A DNA stretch of 64,000 bases from assembly GCA_019637615.1 (NCBI GenBank), contig JAHBVJ010000001.1, positions 372,001-436,000 of the forward strand. Reading direction: 5' to 3'. A program made the position numbers and the translations under genes. The notes under the pieces were generated by a model. That model was not told the origin of the DNA and ran no database searches. It saw only the letters and a list, made by a program, of their open reading frames with translations. Shown here in pieces: positions 53,228 to 60,912 of this stretch (its first letter is position 1; every line of letters begins with the position of its first letter). The stretch is from Anaerolineae bacterium (GTDB lineage Bacteria; Chloroflexota; Anaerolineae; Aggregatilineales; UBA2796).

Positions 53228-54340
53228 ATGAACAAATACTACAACCTTGCCCTCAATCGCGCTCAATTGCCCCGTCTGACGCTTTCGCAGCGCGTGATCG
53301 ACAAAATCGTCGCCAACGCGCTGACCTATCCCACTGAAACGGGCGAAAATTTGGTGGGGTTAGCCGTCAACATACCGGGGCGCATCGAGCCGGATATGTA
53401 TGTCCTTGACACCATCGCGCCTGATGACAGTGCTGTGCGGCGCGGTGCCTATTTCGAGCAAGGCGACGATGTGCAAGGCGAGATTTTTAACTGGTATGCC
53501 GATAACTGGGAAGAATTCCGCGAACGCCGCCGTCATTCCTACGGCAATGCCATCGGCGCGAAGTGGGATGTGCCGCTCGCGAACGTGGGCGACTGGCATA
53601 AGCATCCCGGCACCCTGACGCATCCCTCCGGCGGCGATTTCGAGACGGCCTATCAGCATGTCTTTGACGACAAGGAAGGCGAACCGCAGATTCTCGTCAT
53701 CCTCGCTACCGTCTGGGATCGTGCCTACGCCAACGCCGACGAAAGTGTCGATCCTGAAACGCTAATCGGCATCACTGAGCATACCAAAGAGATCGACAAG
53801 CCGCGCCCGCTGAAGATTCCAATCACCGATGACACCTTGGTGCGCATCGATTTCTGGTACATGAGCCGCAAGACGCGCCGCTTTGTCCGTCTCGCGCCCA
53901 TCGTCACCGAAGATTCGCTGCTGCCCAATTTGCCGCCTGTGAGTTGGCATGTCACCAATCAGGATCGCTTACGCAAAGAATTAGAGTCGTTGACTGAAGA
54001 TGGCTACAAAGTGCTGCGTCTGCAAGGCTTCAACGCCGATAATGTGCCGCCGCTGGAAATCTGCCTACAAGTGTTGCGCATGACGGGCAAGTACGTTTAC
54101 ACCATCGTGACCAAGGCCACCTATCCTGCCGAGCGCCCCGTGATTCGCTATGCGCCTATCGAGAGCATTCCGGATAACACGCCGCACATCTTCGCGCCGA
54201 TCTGGGCACAATCGCAGCCCGTGCCGGAAGATTGCTATCCGACCGATCCGTGGCAACCGGACAGCTTGATGGTCGATTTATTGCGTATGGTTGAAGTAAA
54301 ATTGAAACAAAAATTAGTGGAAAAAGCGCCCGCCAAATAA
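53228..54340 (+). CDS. JAMM/JAB metallopeptidase with C-terminal E2-fold-like region
   Basis: 370 residues. The N-terminal JAB domain (about 18-180) has the JAMM zinc site: Glu40 (TETGENLVG), His124 and His126 with Asp137 (HKHPGTLTHPSGGD). JAMM proteins remove ubiquitin-like tags or trim modifier precursors. Residues about 235-365 have no metal motif but resemble an E2/RWD fold: a YTIVTKATYPAERPVIRY turn-strand pattern like the E2 YP-x-x-x-P region, Cys336 in PEDCYP and a final helix after WQPDSLMVDLL. So it may be a JAB-E2-like fusion; this second domain is my inference. It lies between the E2 and E1 genes. Confidence 0.86.
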   Translation: MNKYYNLALNRAQLPRLTLSQRVIDKIVANALTYPTETGENLVGLAVNIPGRIEPDMYVLDTIAPDDSAVRRGAYFEQGDDVQGEIFNWYADNWEEFRERRRHSYGNAIGAKWDVPLANVGDWHKHPGTLTHPSGGDFETAYQHVFDDKEGEPQILVILATVWDRAYANADESVDPETLIGITEHTKEIDKPRPLKIPITDDTLVRIDFWYMSRKTRRFVRLAPIVTEDSLLPNLPPVSWHVTNQDRLRKELESLTEDGYKVLRLQGFNADNVPPLEICLQVLRMTGKYVYTIVTKATYPAERPVIRYAPIESIPDNTPHIFAPIWAQSQPVPEDCYPTDPWQPDSLMVDLLRMVEVKLKQKLVEKAPAK

Positions 54341-54351
54341 CTGGAGCAATT

Positions 54352-55266
54352 ATGACGGATTCACACTGGGATCGTGTTGAGCGCTATTTAGGACATGATG
54401 CGCTGACCCAGCTTTCCAAGAAGAAAGTCGCGATCATCGGGCTAGGCTCTGGTGGTGGGTTTGTGGCGCAATCGCTGGCGATGAGCGGCGTCGGGTCATT
54501 CGTTTTGATTGACAGCGACGAATTGGAACACGCCAACGTGGTACGTCACGTCGCGGATATACGCTATGTCGGCAAACCCAAGGTCGAGGCCGTTGCCGAA
54601 CTCATCCACTACCGTAACCCGAACGCACAGGTCGAAGCAGTCAATGGTCGGATCGAGCAGCACGGCGACAAATTAACAGGTGCCGATCTGGTGATTGCTG
54701 GTGTCGATGGTGAACAATCCAAGTACGTCATCAACGGTCTCTGTCGCGCCAAAAATCTGACGGCGATTTATGCGGGTGTCTACGAACGCGGTGAAGGCGG
54801 CGATGTCGTGGTCATCTATCCATCAGGCAGCGGCCCATGCTATGCTTGTTGGGCGGATCAACTGCGCGAGGACATCAACGAGGCCAATCCCGGCGAGACC
54901 CAACTGGATTATGGGATGATCGGGCCGGATGGTACCATTGCGGCGGAACCCGGTTTGTGGCTGCATGTGGCGCGCGTCGCATCCGTACAAGCGGATTTGG
55001 CGCTCAACGAATTGTTGAAGGGGCAGCCAGTCCATCGCGACTATCCAGCGAACACGGTAATCTTAGCCAATGTCGCGCTCGAAGTGATGGAAGGCTTGAT
55101 CTTGCCGCCGTACAGTGCCCAATGGATCAACGTTCCACGCAACCCGCATTGCATGGTCTGTGGGACGGGCGAGGAGGCTGCCAAAGCGCTCTCGCTCGAT
55201 GAACTGGTTAGCGACTTGGCGGCGAGTGATGAAGACCGCCAACAGATGGAAGACTCTCAAGCTTAA
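54352..55266 (+). CDS. ThiF/E1-like adenylating enzyme
   Basis: 304 residues. Rossmann nucleotide site GLGSGG (30-35), Asp54 in LIDSDELE, Asn62 and Arg65 in ANVVRHV, Lys75 and Asp119 in AGVDGEQ: all E1/ThiF/MoeB ATP-site residues. Two CxxC pairs, Cys163/Cys166 (CYAC) and Cys267/Cys270 (CMVC), form the structural zinc site. The remaining Cys131 is not at the usual catalytic position, so thioester formation by this protein is uncertain. E1-like enzymes adenylate the C-terminus of ubiquitin-like proteins. It is 11 bases after the JAB gene and 13 before the small orphan. Confidence 0.92.
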   Translation: MTDSHWDRVERYLGHDALTQLSKKKVAIIGLGSGGGFVAQSLAMSGVGSFVLIDSDELEHANVVRHVADIRYVGKPKVEAVAELIHYRNPNAQVEAVNGRIEQHGDKLTGADLVIAGVDGEQSKYVINGLCRAKNLTAIYAGVYERGEGGDVVVIYPSGSGPCYACWADQLREDINEANPGETQLDYGMIGPDGTIAAEPGLWLHVARVASVQADLALNELLKGQPVHRDYPANTVILANVALEVMEGLILPPYSAQWINVPRNPHCMVCGTGEEAAKALSLDELVSDLAASDEDRQQMEDSQA

Positions 55267-55279
55267 CTAGAGGTATCTG

Positions 55280-55528
55280 ATGACTGACAATACAAATACG
55301 CCCCCCGATGTGCCGGATGACAACAACGCCGCGCCACCTGATGGGCAGATGAACGACCGCATTGATCGGTTAGCTGGTGAGCCAGCCCCCGACATCACGC
55401 CGGAGGAATTTTCTCGCTTGCAAAAGCTCGGTTCGCTCAATCTCGATTCGCGCGGACGCATCATGCTCCACCGTGAAGACGGCTCCGATCCCGGTGTTTC
55501 AGTGCGTAAGCGTCGTGCATGGTATTAA
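55280..55528 (+). CDS. Small orphan protein (82 residues) of the E2/JAB/E1 operon
   Basis: An acidic, Pro/Asp/Asn-rich and probably disordered N-terminal third (MTDNTNTPPDVPDDNN), then a helix (PEEFSRLQKL) and a short strand segment (LNLDSRGRIMLHRED), ending KRRAWY. No Cys, no beta-grasp pattern and no terminal Gly-Gly, so it is not an obvious ubiquitin-like modifier and not Pup-like (no GGE/GGQ end). AGAGGT lies before ATG. It sits tightly between E1 and NUDIX genes (13 and 3 bases), so it is likely co-expressed and could be a modifier, substrate or adaptor. Confidence 0.7.
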   Translation: MTDNTNTPPDVPDDNNAAPPDGQMNDRIDRLAGEPAPDITPEEFSRLQKLGSLNLDSRGRIMLHREDGSDPGVSVRKRRAWY

Positions 55529-55531
55529 TTC

Positions 55532-56179
55532 ATGCTCCCGATCTCCGTTGACGATGTACGCCGTGCGCTAAACCTGCCAGACTTTGATCCCCACGCAGCT
55601 CAACTGCGCATGGCTCCTCGTCCGCGTCCTATCCGTCGTCCTGATCGCCCCGGACAACCTCGCCTCGGCGGTGTCTTGATCCTGCTTTACCCGCGTGATG
55701 GTGAACTTTACTTCGTGTTGACGCAGCGTCCCGAATATAATGGCGTCCACAGCGGGCAGATCAGTTTGCCGGGTGGCAAGCATGAAGGCGACGAAACCAT
55801 GATCGACACCGCGCTGCGGGAAACGTGCGAAGAGGTCGGCGTGTGTGAAGGCATTGAGGTGCTAGGCACATTGGCGGAGTTGTACATCCCGCCGAGCGAT
55901 TTTGAAGTGCATCCCGTCGTTGGCTACATTCCACAGCGTCCCACGTGGCACCCTGACGCGCTCGAAGTCGCTGGTATTATCGAGACACCGCTGCGACTTT
56001 TGTTCGATGACTCCATCAAAGGCAATGAGGCTGTTTTCCGTGCCGATGTCAATATGACGCTCAACATCTATTTCTATCTCATCGAAGGCCGTAAGGTGTG
56101 GGGAGCCACTGCTGCCATCCTATCCGAGTTCGAAGGGCGACTCCGTGCCGCCTTGAACCTCCCCTTCACCGCTGTGTGA
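55532..56179 (+). CDS. NUDIX hydrolase, CoA diphosphatase-like
   Basis: 215 residues. The Nudix box (82-104) reads GKHEGDE then REtcEEVGV, close to GX5EX7REUXEEXGU. Just before it is VLTQRPEYNGVHSGQISLPGG, matching the NuCoA motif of CoA pyrophosphatases (NudL/YeaB-like). It would hydrolyse CoA or related diphosphates to 3',5'-ADP and phosphopantetheine. It begins 3 bases after the orphan gene, last in the operon. Whether it serves the E2/JAB/E1 pathway or only hitch-hikes is unknown. Confidence 0.88.
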   Translation: MLPISVDDVRRALNLPDFDPHAAQLRMAPRPRPIRRPDRPGQPRLGGVLILLYPRDGELYFVLTQRPEYNGVHSGQISLPGGKHEGDETMIDTALRETCEEVGVCEGIEVLGTLAELYIPPSDFEVHPVVGYIPQRPTWHPDALEVAGIIETPLRLLFDDSIKGNEAVFRADVNMTLNIYFYLIEGRKVWGATAAILSEFEGRLRAALNLPFTAV

Positions 56180-56208
56180 TCTAGTTTTCCAAATGCGGAA
56201 ACTTACCC

Positions 56209-56237
56209 TTGACTCAATTCAAATGTTCGGATATACT
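56209..56237 (+). promoter_or_regulatory. Sigma70-type promoter for the DUF3048 gene
   Basis: TTGACT (56209-56214), 17-base spacer, TATACT (56232-56237). The transcript would have a leader of about 260 bases containing the repeat array. Confidence 0.65.
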
Positions 56238-56290
56238 TGTTCGCATGAATGCACTTGGAGTACATCATCAACCACCTTTCCAACCAGCAA

Positions 56291-56452
56291 ATGATCTGAA
56301 TCCGAATTTCTCTCGGAATCGTAGCAGAAATGATCTGAATTAAGCAGTCAAATCAGATCATTTTCAGATCATTTGACCCTTCCTGACCCAATCTAAATGA
56401 TCTGAATCCCACACTCAAATGCTAGATTCGATCATTCGCAATGATCTGAATC
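56291..56452. repeat. Dispersed ATGATCTGAAT array
   Basis: Direct copies of ATGATCTGAAT(C/T) at 56291, 56330, 56397 and 56441, and two inverted near-copies at 56351-56361 and 56363-56372. Unequal spacing (39, 67, 44) and lack of conserved spacers rule out CRISPR. It lies in the leader of the DUF3048 gene. Confidence 0.9.
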
Positions 56453-56506
56453 GGCATCCCGCCAAATTGCTAAAATAGGGATCGTAGTCTCAACAGGGAA
56501 TGCACC

Positions 56507-57628
56507 ATGTGGATATGGCGAAGACAATATGTCAGGCGGGGCTTTGTCCTCTTTATCGGCCTGCTATTGGTTGGTTTTGGCCTATTCCTGTGGCGACCGT
56601 CACTCCAAGTTGGCAGTCAATCCGCCACGTCCGCCCCCGCGCCCACCTTTGCACCCGATGTCAATCCGCTGACCGGGCTGCGTGTCGATGATCCCACTGT
56701 CTTGCAGCGCCGCCCCCTTGCCGTCAAGATCAGCAACGGGCCAGCCATCGTCCGTCCGCAAGCGGGCATTGCCGACGCCGATCTCGTTTTCGAGCACATT
56801 ACCGAGGGTCGCATCACGCGCTTCACCGCCGTCTATTGGACACATACGCCACCGCGTGTCGGTTCGATCCGCAGCGCTCGCCTCATCGATCTGGAGATCG
56901 CGGTCATGTATAAGGCGCTGTTTGCCTTTGCTGGTGCGAGTGAAGGCGTGCGTAATAAGGTCTTTGCTTCCAGCTTCGGGGAGCGCGCCTTCGAGGGTGT
57001 AAGCGTCGGCGCGCCCACCTTCTACCGTGATGACTCTATCGAGCCGCCGCATAACCTGTTCGCTGATCCATCGGCGCTGTGGGCATTAGCCGATAAGCGC
57101 GGTGTCGATCAGCCCGAACCGGTGGCTGGGATGCAGTTCAGTGACACCATCCCGTCAAGTCTCGACCCGCTCACTCAGTCCGCCAATATCATCAGCATCG
57201 ACTACGGTCCCACTACAGCGGAATGGCGCTACGATTCCGGCACGGGTCGGTATATGCGCTGGACGGATGATGGTACCGATACCCTTGTGCCACATGTGGA
57301 TGCCAACACCAGCCAACAGGTCAGTGCCGCCAACGTCGTCATCTTGCGGGCGTGGCATCAAGAAGACGTGACCATCGTGGAAAGTGAATGGCAGGGCGTC
57401 AAATCCTATTCCGTCGAGATTCAGCTATGGACACTTGGCCCCGCATTAGTTTGTCGGGACGGGCGCTGTATTCGTGGTCAATGGAACCGTTGGGACAAAG
57501 CCGATATGCTCACCTTCTGGACAGAAGCCGACCATCAGCCCATCTACTTGAAGCCGGGGAATACATGGTTTCAGGTCGTCAATCTCCCCGACGCACCCAA
57601 AATGCAGCAGACCATCAACATTCGGTGA
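56507..57628 (+). CDS. DUF3048 (YerB-like) membrane-anchored extracellular protein
   Basis: 373 residues, ATG 56507 after CAGGGAA. Residues 14-30 form an N-terminal membrane anchor (signal-anchor; no lipobox Cys). DUF3048 blocks follow: NPLTGLRVDD, RRPLAVKISNGPAIVRPQAG, DLVFEHITEGRITRFTAVYW and GSIRSARLIDLEIA, then FRDDS-like and NLFAD segments, and a C-terminal domain with ADHQPIYLKPGNTWFQVV. YerB-type proteins are outside the membrane, role unclear. Unusual upstream region: a promoter plus a repeat array. Confidence 0.88.
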   Translation: MWIWRRQYVRRGFVLFIGLLLVGFGLFLWRPSLQVGSQSATSAPAPTFAPDVNPLTGLRVDDPTVLQRRPLAVKISNGPAIVRPQAGIADADLVFEHITEGRITRFTAVYWTHTPPRVGSIRSARLIDLEIAVMYKALFAFAGASEGVRNKVFASSFGERAFEGVSVGAPTFYRDDSIEPPHNLFADPSALWALADKRGVDQPEPVAGMQFSDTIPSSLDPLTQSANIISIDYGPTTAEWRYDSGTGRYMRWTDDGTDTLVPHVDANTSQQVSAANVVILRAWHQEDVTIVESEWQGVKSYSVEIQLWTLGPALVCRDGRCIRGQWNRWDKADMLTFWTEADHQPIYLKPGNTWFQVVNLPDAPKMQQTINIR

Positions 57629-57658
57629 GTTACTTTAAATTAGAGTGTGAATGGACGC

Positions 57659-58073
57659 CTATCGCGTGTTGGACGGTCGCTCGTTGCCGATGATGTTCTT
57701 ATGCTCATCGACTTTCAACAATCCCTTGGTGGCATCCAGCATCACAAACTGGTTGCCCCAAGGGTCAGCTACGACTGCCGCGCGTCCGATCTGAATATCG
57801 AAAGGTGGCACGATGACTTTTCCGCCAACTTGTTCATGCTTCAACGCAGTTTCCACCCAGTTCGACCATCAGATCGACGTTAAGGCCGTGCCGTTCGGTC
57901 TGCAAGACGATTTCGGCGTCAGAGTCAGGCAGTCCCAATCCGGCGGCTGTCTTGCTGCGCCACTTCAACTCCTGACCAAGTTGAGCGCAGTAAAACGCGA
58001 TGCCTGCCTCTAAATCGGGCACAAAGAATTCAATGCAATCCACTTTTCGCAGTAAAGGAATTGGAGACGACAT
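57659..58073 (-). pseudogene. VOC/glyoxalase-like gene broken by a one-base frameshift
   Basis: ATG 58073 with AGAGGAG 8-10 bases upstream opens a 79-codon frame (MSSPIPLLRKVDCIEFFVPDL) that stops at 57834. The VOC fold continues in another frame to 57659 (VETALKHEQVGGKVIV, then AVVADPWGNQFVMLD). An extra G in the GGG at 57856-57858 accounts for the shift: removing it rejoins VEL to VETAL. The corrected protein would be about 138 residues. Real mutation or sequencing error cannot be told apart. Confidence 0.8.
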
Positions 58074-58129
58074 AGGGATTCTCCTCTAAACTTGGCTTGC
58101 TTTATGCGTCATCGGCACCCACGTCGTAA

Positions 58130-59620
58130 CTACTGCTTGGGAAGGCTGTGCGCGAATGCTTTGCCCAAGCGGATTACCTCGCGCACGAGCAGGTCAAAGT
58201 CTTCGCGCAAGGTGCGATGATTGGTGATCGAAACGCGCAGGGCATATTTCCCATTAAGTTTCGTGCCGGACGGTACGGCGATCCCTTGCTCCTGAATCTG
58301 GAGCAAGATTTCCTCATTGAGCGCGTTCAAGGCAGCGTCGTCCATGCCCGACGGCGCGTAACGGAAGCACACGATATTCAGCGCGACGGGCGCTAAGAGT
58401 TCGAGATCGGGTGCAGCTTCGACCAGCGCTTTAAGATACTGCGCCTGATCGATGTTTTGCTGGATCGAGCGCCCAAGTTTGCGGATGCCGTGCTCTTTGA
58501 GCGACATCCAAACTTTGAGCGCCAGAAACCCGCGCGAAAGTTGAATCCCGTAATCGCTAGGCCACAGATCACCACCGGCTGTCCCGCGTGTGCTGTGTAC
58601 CAGATAGGGCGGCGTGAGCGTGAAAGTGTTGTAATGCTGCTCACGAGAGCGAATAAGGATGCAGCCCGCTTCAAAAGGGATGTGCAGCCATTTGTGCATA
58701 TCGAAGGCCAATGAATCGGCGCGTTCCATGCCATGTAGCCGTGGGAGCGTAGCGGGGGAAAGGGCAGCCACCGCGCCAATTGCACCATCGACGTGATACC
58801 AGAGATGTTCACGTTCGCAGAGATCGGCTAGAGCATTCAGATCATCGATGGAACCGGTGTTGGTCGTGCCCGCCGAACCAATCACGCAGAAGGGAAGCGA
58901 CCCGGCATCCCGATCGACGTTGATGGCGGCTTGGAGGGCGGCTAGATCGATGCGGAATTCAGAATCGACTGGAATAGTGTGGATGGACTCACTGCCCATG
59001 CCGAGAACTTCGGCGGCACGCTGCACCGAACTGTGCGTCTCACTAGAGCAGTATAGCCGTAGCCGTGGCGCGGCGGTCAGCCCGTGCGTACGAACATCGA
59101 TCCCCGCTTCTAGCAATTTGACATTCCGTGCCACGTTCAATCCGGTCAGGTTCGCCATCGATCCGCCATTGACGAGCAACCCGCTCGCTTCGGCGGGATA
59201 GCCGAGCATCTCTTTGCACCATTCGATGACCAGCTTTTCGACCTGATTCGCCATGTGGTCGCCGCCGCCGACGTTGGGATTCAGGCCAGCCGCTAACATT
59301 TCGTACAGGGCAGCGCTCGGCGTGCCTGTTCCGATCACCCATGCCCAGAAACGTGGATGAATGTTGCCCATCGGGTAACTCAAGACATCGTTGTTGTAGT
59401 CTTCGTAGACTTGATCGATATCTTGTGGTTCGAGGGGTAAGGGGGAGGCGTTGAATGCTGCTTTGTGTTCGGATGGGATTGGTCTCCATGCTGGGCGGTC
59501 GCGCACGGATTGCAAATAGGTCAGCATATCGTCCACCATCCGGTGCGCGGTTTTACGCAGCGCGTCCCAATCGGCGGGGTCAAGGTTTTCTTCGGTAATA
59601 CGTGGCTCGATGGCAGTCAT
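58130..59620 (-). CDS. Group II PLP-dependent amino acid decarboxylase (AADC-like)
   Basis: 496 residues from ATG 59620 (AGGAG about 10 bases upstream; an in-frame start at 59638 is less likely). Key residues: PLP Lys310 in DMHKWLHIPFEAG, Asp278 and Ala280 in YHVDGAIGA, His196 in SSETHSSVQ that stacks on the ring, and NPNVGGGDHMANQVEKLVIEW near the start. This is the aromatic-L-amino-acid/tyrosine/glutamate decarboxylase fold type I group II; the N-terminal HPRFWAWV segment favours aromatic substrates. Could yield an amine such as tyramine or tryptamine; exact substrate not assignable. Confidence 0.9.
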   Translation of the reverse strand: MTAIEPRITEENLDPADWDALRKTAHRMVDDMLTYLQSVRDRPAWRPIPSEHKAAFNASPLPLEPQDIDQVYEDYNNDVLSYPMGNIHPRFWAWVIGTGTPSAALYEMLAAGLNPNVGGGDHMANQVEKLVIEWCKEMLGYPAEASGLLVNGGSMANLTGLNVARNVKLLEAGIDVRTHGLTAAPRLRLYCSSETHSSVQRAAEVLGMGSESIHTIPVDSEFRIDLAALQAAINVDRDAGSLPFCVIGSAGTTNTGSIDDLNALADLCEREHLWYHVDGAIGAVAALSPATLPRLHGMERADSLAFDMHKWLHIPFEAGCILIRSREQHYNTFTLTPPYLVHSTRGTAGGDLWPSDYGIQLSRGFLALKVWMSLKEHGIRKLGRSIQQNIDQAQYLKALVEAAPDLELLAPVALNIVCFRYAPSGMDDAALNALNEEILLQIQEQGIAVPSGTKLNGKYALRVSITNHRTLREDFDLLVREVIRLGKAFAHSLPKQ

Positions 59621-59743
59621 GAGGGAATGCTCCTGCACACTGAATACGATAAAGAGTCATCATTGTATGCAGATATTATGGCAGCGCAATACGAGGCTGG
59701 ATACCTCCAACAGGATGAAGTTGGTAGGGGTGCGGGCACACCT

Positions 59744-60001
59744 TCAGCGTTGCGAGTCGCGCTTCCAGTTGCGGAACACAGTCAGCAGCTCATCTTGCAT
59801 CGATGGCGTCAAGTCCGATTCAGTGAGCTTGCCCACCAACTTGATCGTCGTACGCATCTGGGCGACATAATTCTGGCAGCCTGTGCAGTCAGAAAGGTGC
59901 TCCTCAAAACGTTGGCGGGCGGTAGGATCAAGTGAGCCTTCGAGATAGTCGGTCACCAGTTCCACCAGTTGTTGACACGTCATGCTTATTTCATCAACCA
60001 T
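59744..60001 (-). CDS. Zinc-finger (zf-HC2) anti-sigma factor
   Basis: 85 residues from ATG 60001, preceded by GGAGAAG. The zf-HC2 zinc site is complete: Cys9, His35, Cys39 and Cys42 (EEHLSDCTGCQNYV). No membrane helix follows, so it is a soluble anti-sigma. It lies 34 bases after the sigma factor gene on the same strand and probably binds and inhibits it, possibly releasing it on a redox or zinc signal (general property of this family). Confidence 0.9.
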   Translation of the reverse strand: MVDEISMTCQQLVELVTDYLEGSLDPTARQRFEEHLSDCTGCQNYVAQMRTTIKLVGKLTESDLTPSMQDELLTVFRNWKRDSQR

Positions 60002-60035
60002 GTGGCTACTTCTCCATGTCTATCAGTCTCGCCAT

Positions 60036-60728
60036 TTACGAGTTTGTTACAAGCTGCCGATCTCGCTCGTCCAGATAACGCTCAACGGCTTGTCGCACGG
60101 CTGCCCGCGCGCGGTGTAACAACACACGCTGATTACTATCCGTGATCCCAAGCATGGCACAAGTCTGTTCGGCGTCAAGGTCTTCTATATCGCGCAGGGT
60201 GATCACCTGCCGCTGCATGGCGGGGAGAGTGCTAATTGCCATCTGGATAATGCGACGCACTTCGTCGGAAAGCAACTGGTCTTCGGGCACTTGCTCCCAG
60301 TTGTTCGGATAGGTGATCCAGTAGCCCGGATCGGGTGCGCCGGCTCCCCAGAAGCGCGAGGGATCAACCGTGGGCGAGTCTGAGTCAGCGTCGTCATCGG
60401 AAATCAGATCACCAGCGGTGACATAGCGATCTTCGCGCTGCGCGTGCGTCTTGGCGCGGTTGATCAAAATACTGAAAATCCACGTTTTGAGGGAAGATCG
60501 TCCCTCAAAGTTGTGTAAGCCGCGCAGGACGCCGATCCATGTGTCTTGCACGACTTCTTCGGCTAGGGTGCGTTCCTGCACGTAAACCGCTGCGACACGC
60601 AGCATCGAGGCTTGGTACCGCTCGACTAACAGCATAAAAGCGGTTTCGTCACCTTGCTTCAGCCGCGTCAGAAGCGACGCATCCTCACCGGAAGGATCGC
60701 TTAACGGGAATTCAGGTTGCTGCGACAT
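60036..60728 (-). CDS. ECF-type RNA polymerase sigma factor
   Basis: 230 residues. Region 2 (about 20-90) with FMLLVERYQASMLRVA and EEVVQDTWIGVLRGL; region 4 (about 165-215) with LPAMQRQVITLRDIEDLDAEQTCAMLGI and the HRARAAVRQ helix. The linker between (about 100-155) is long and acidic (ISDDDADSDSP), longer than usual. Partner gene is the zf-HC2 anti-sigma (34-base gap). It likely drives a small stress regulon; no candidate promoter was identified in the window. Confidence 0.92.
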   Translation of the reverse strand: MSQQPEFPLSDPSGEDASLLTRLKQGDETAFMLLVERYQASMLRVAAVYVQERTLAEEVVQDTWIGVLRGLHNFEGRSSLKTWIFSILINRAKTHAQREDRYVTAGDLISDDDADSDSPTVDPSRFWGAGAPDPGYWITYPNNWEQVPEDQLLSDEVRRIIQMAISTLPAMQRQVITLRDIEDLDAEQTCAMLGITDSNQRVLLHRARAAVRQAVERYLDERDRQLVTNS

Positions 60729-60912
60729 GCGTTTGCCCCTATCCTGTGCGCTCTCAGATGTGAAGCGCTGGAGGATTCCTCAGCACCGTAGAATTCGTAC
60801 TAGCATAGCCGCTTGTACGCGATCCGACAATTGGATCACGCAGCGGGCATCTAGCAACGATGTGATTGCGGTACACTCTACTATCTGAGTAAGAATAAAC
60901 GGCAAGAAGTTC

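Noticed and set aside
52769-55266. CBASS type II locus
   Set aside because: E1, E2 and JAB-like genes are present, but there is no CD-NTase and no effector, and E1 and E2 are separate proteins rather than a Cap2 fusion.
55280-55528. Pup-like modifier with proteasome system
   Set aside because: The C-terminus is AWY rather than GGE/GGQ, and no Mpa, PafA or proteasome genes are nearby.
56281-56460. CRISPR array
   Set aside because: Repeat unit is 11-12 bases, spacing is irregular, copies occur in both orientations and no cas gene is present.
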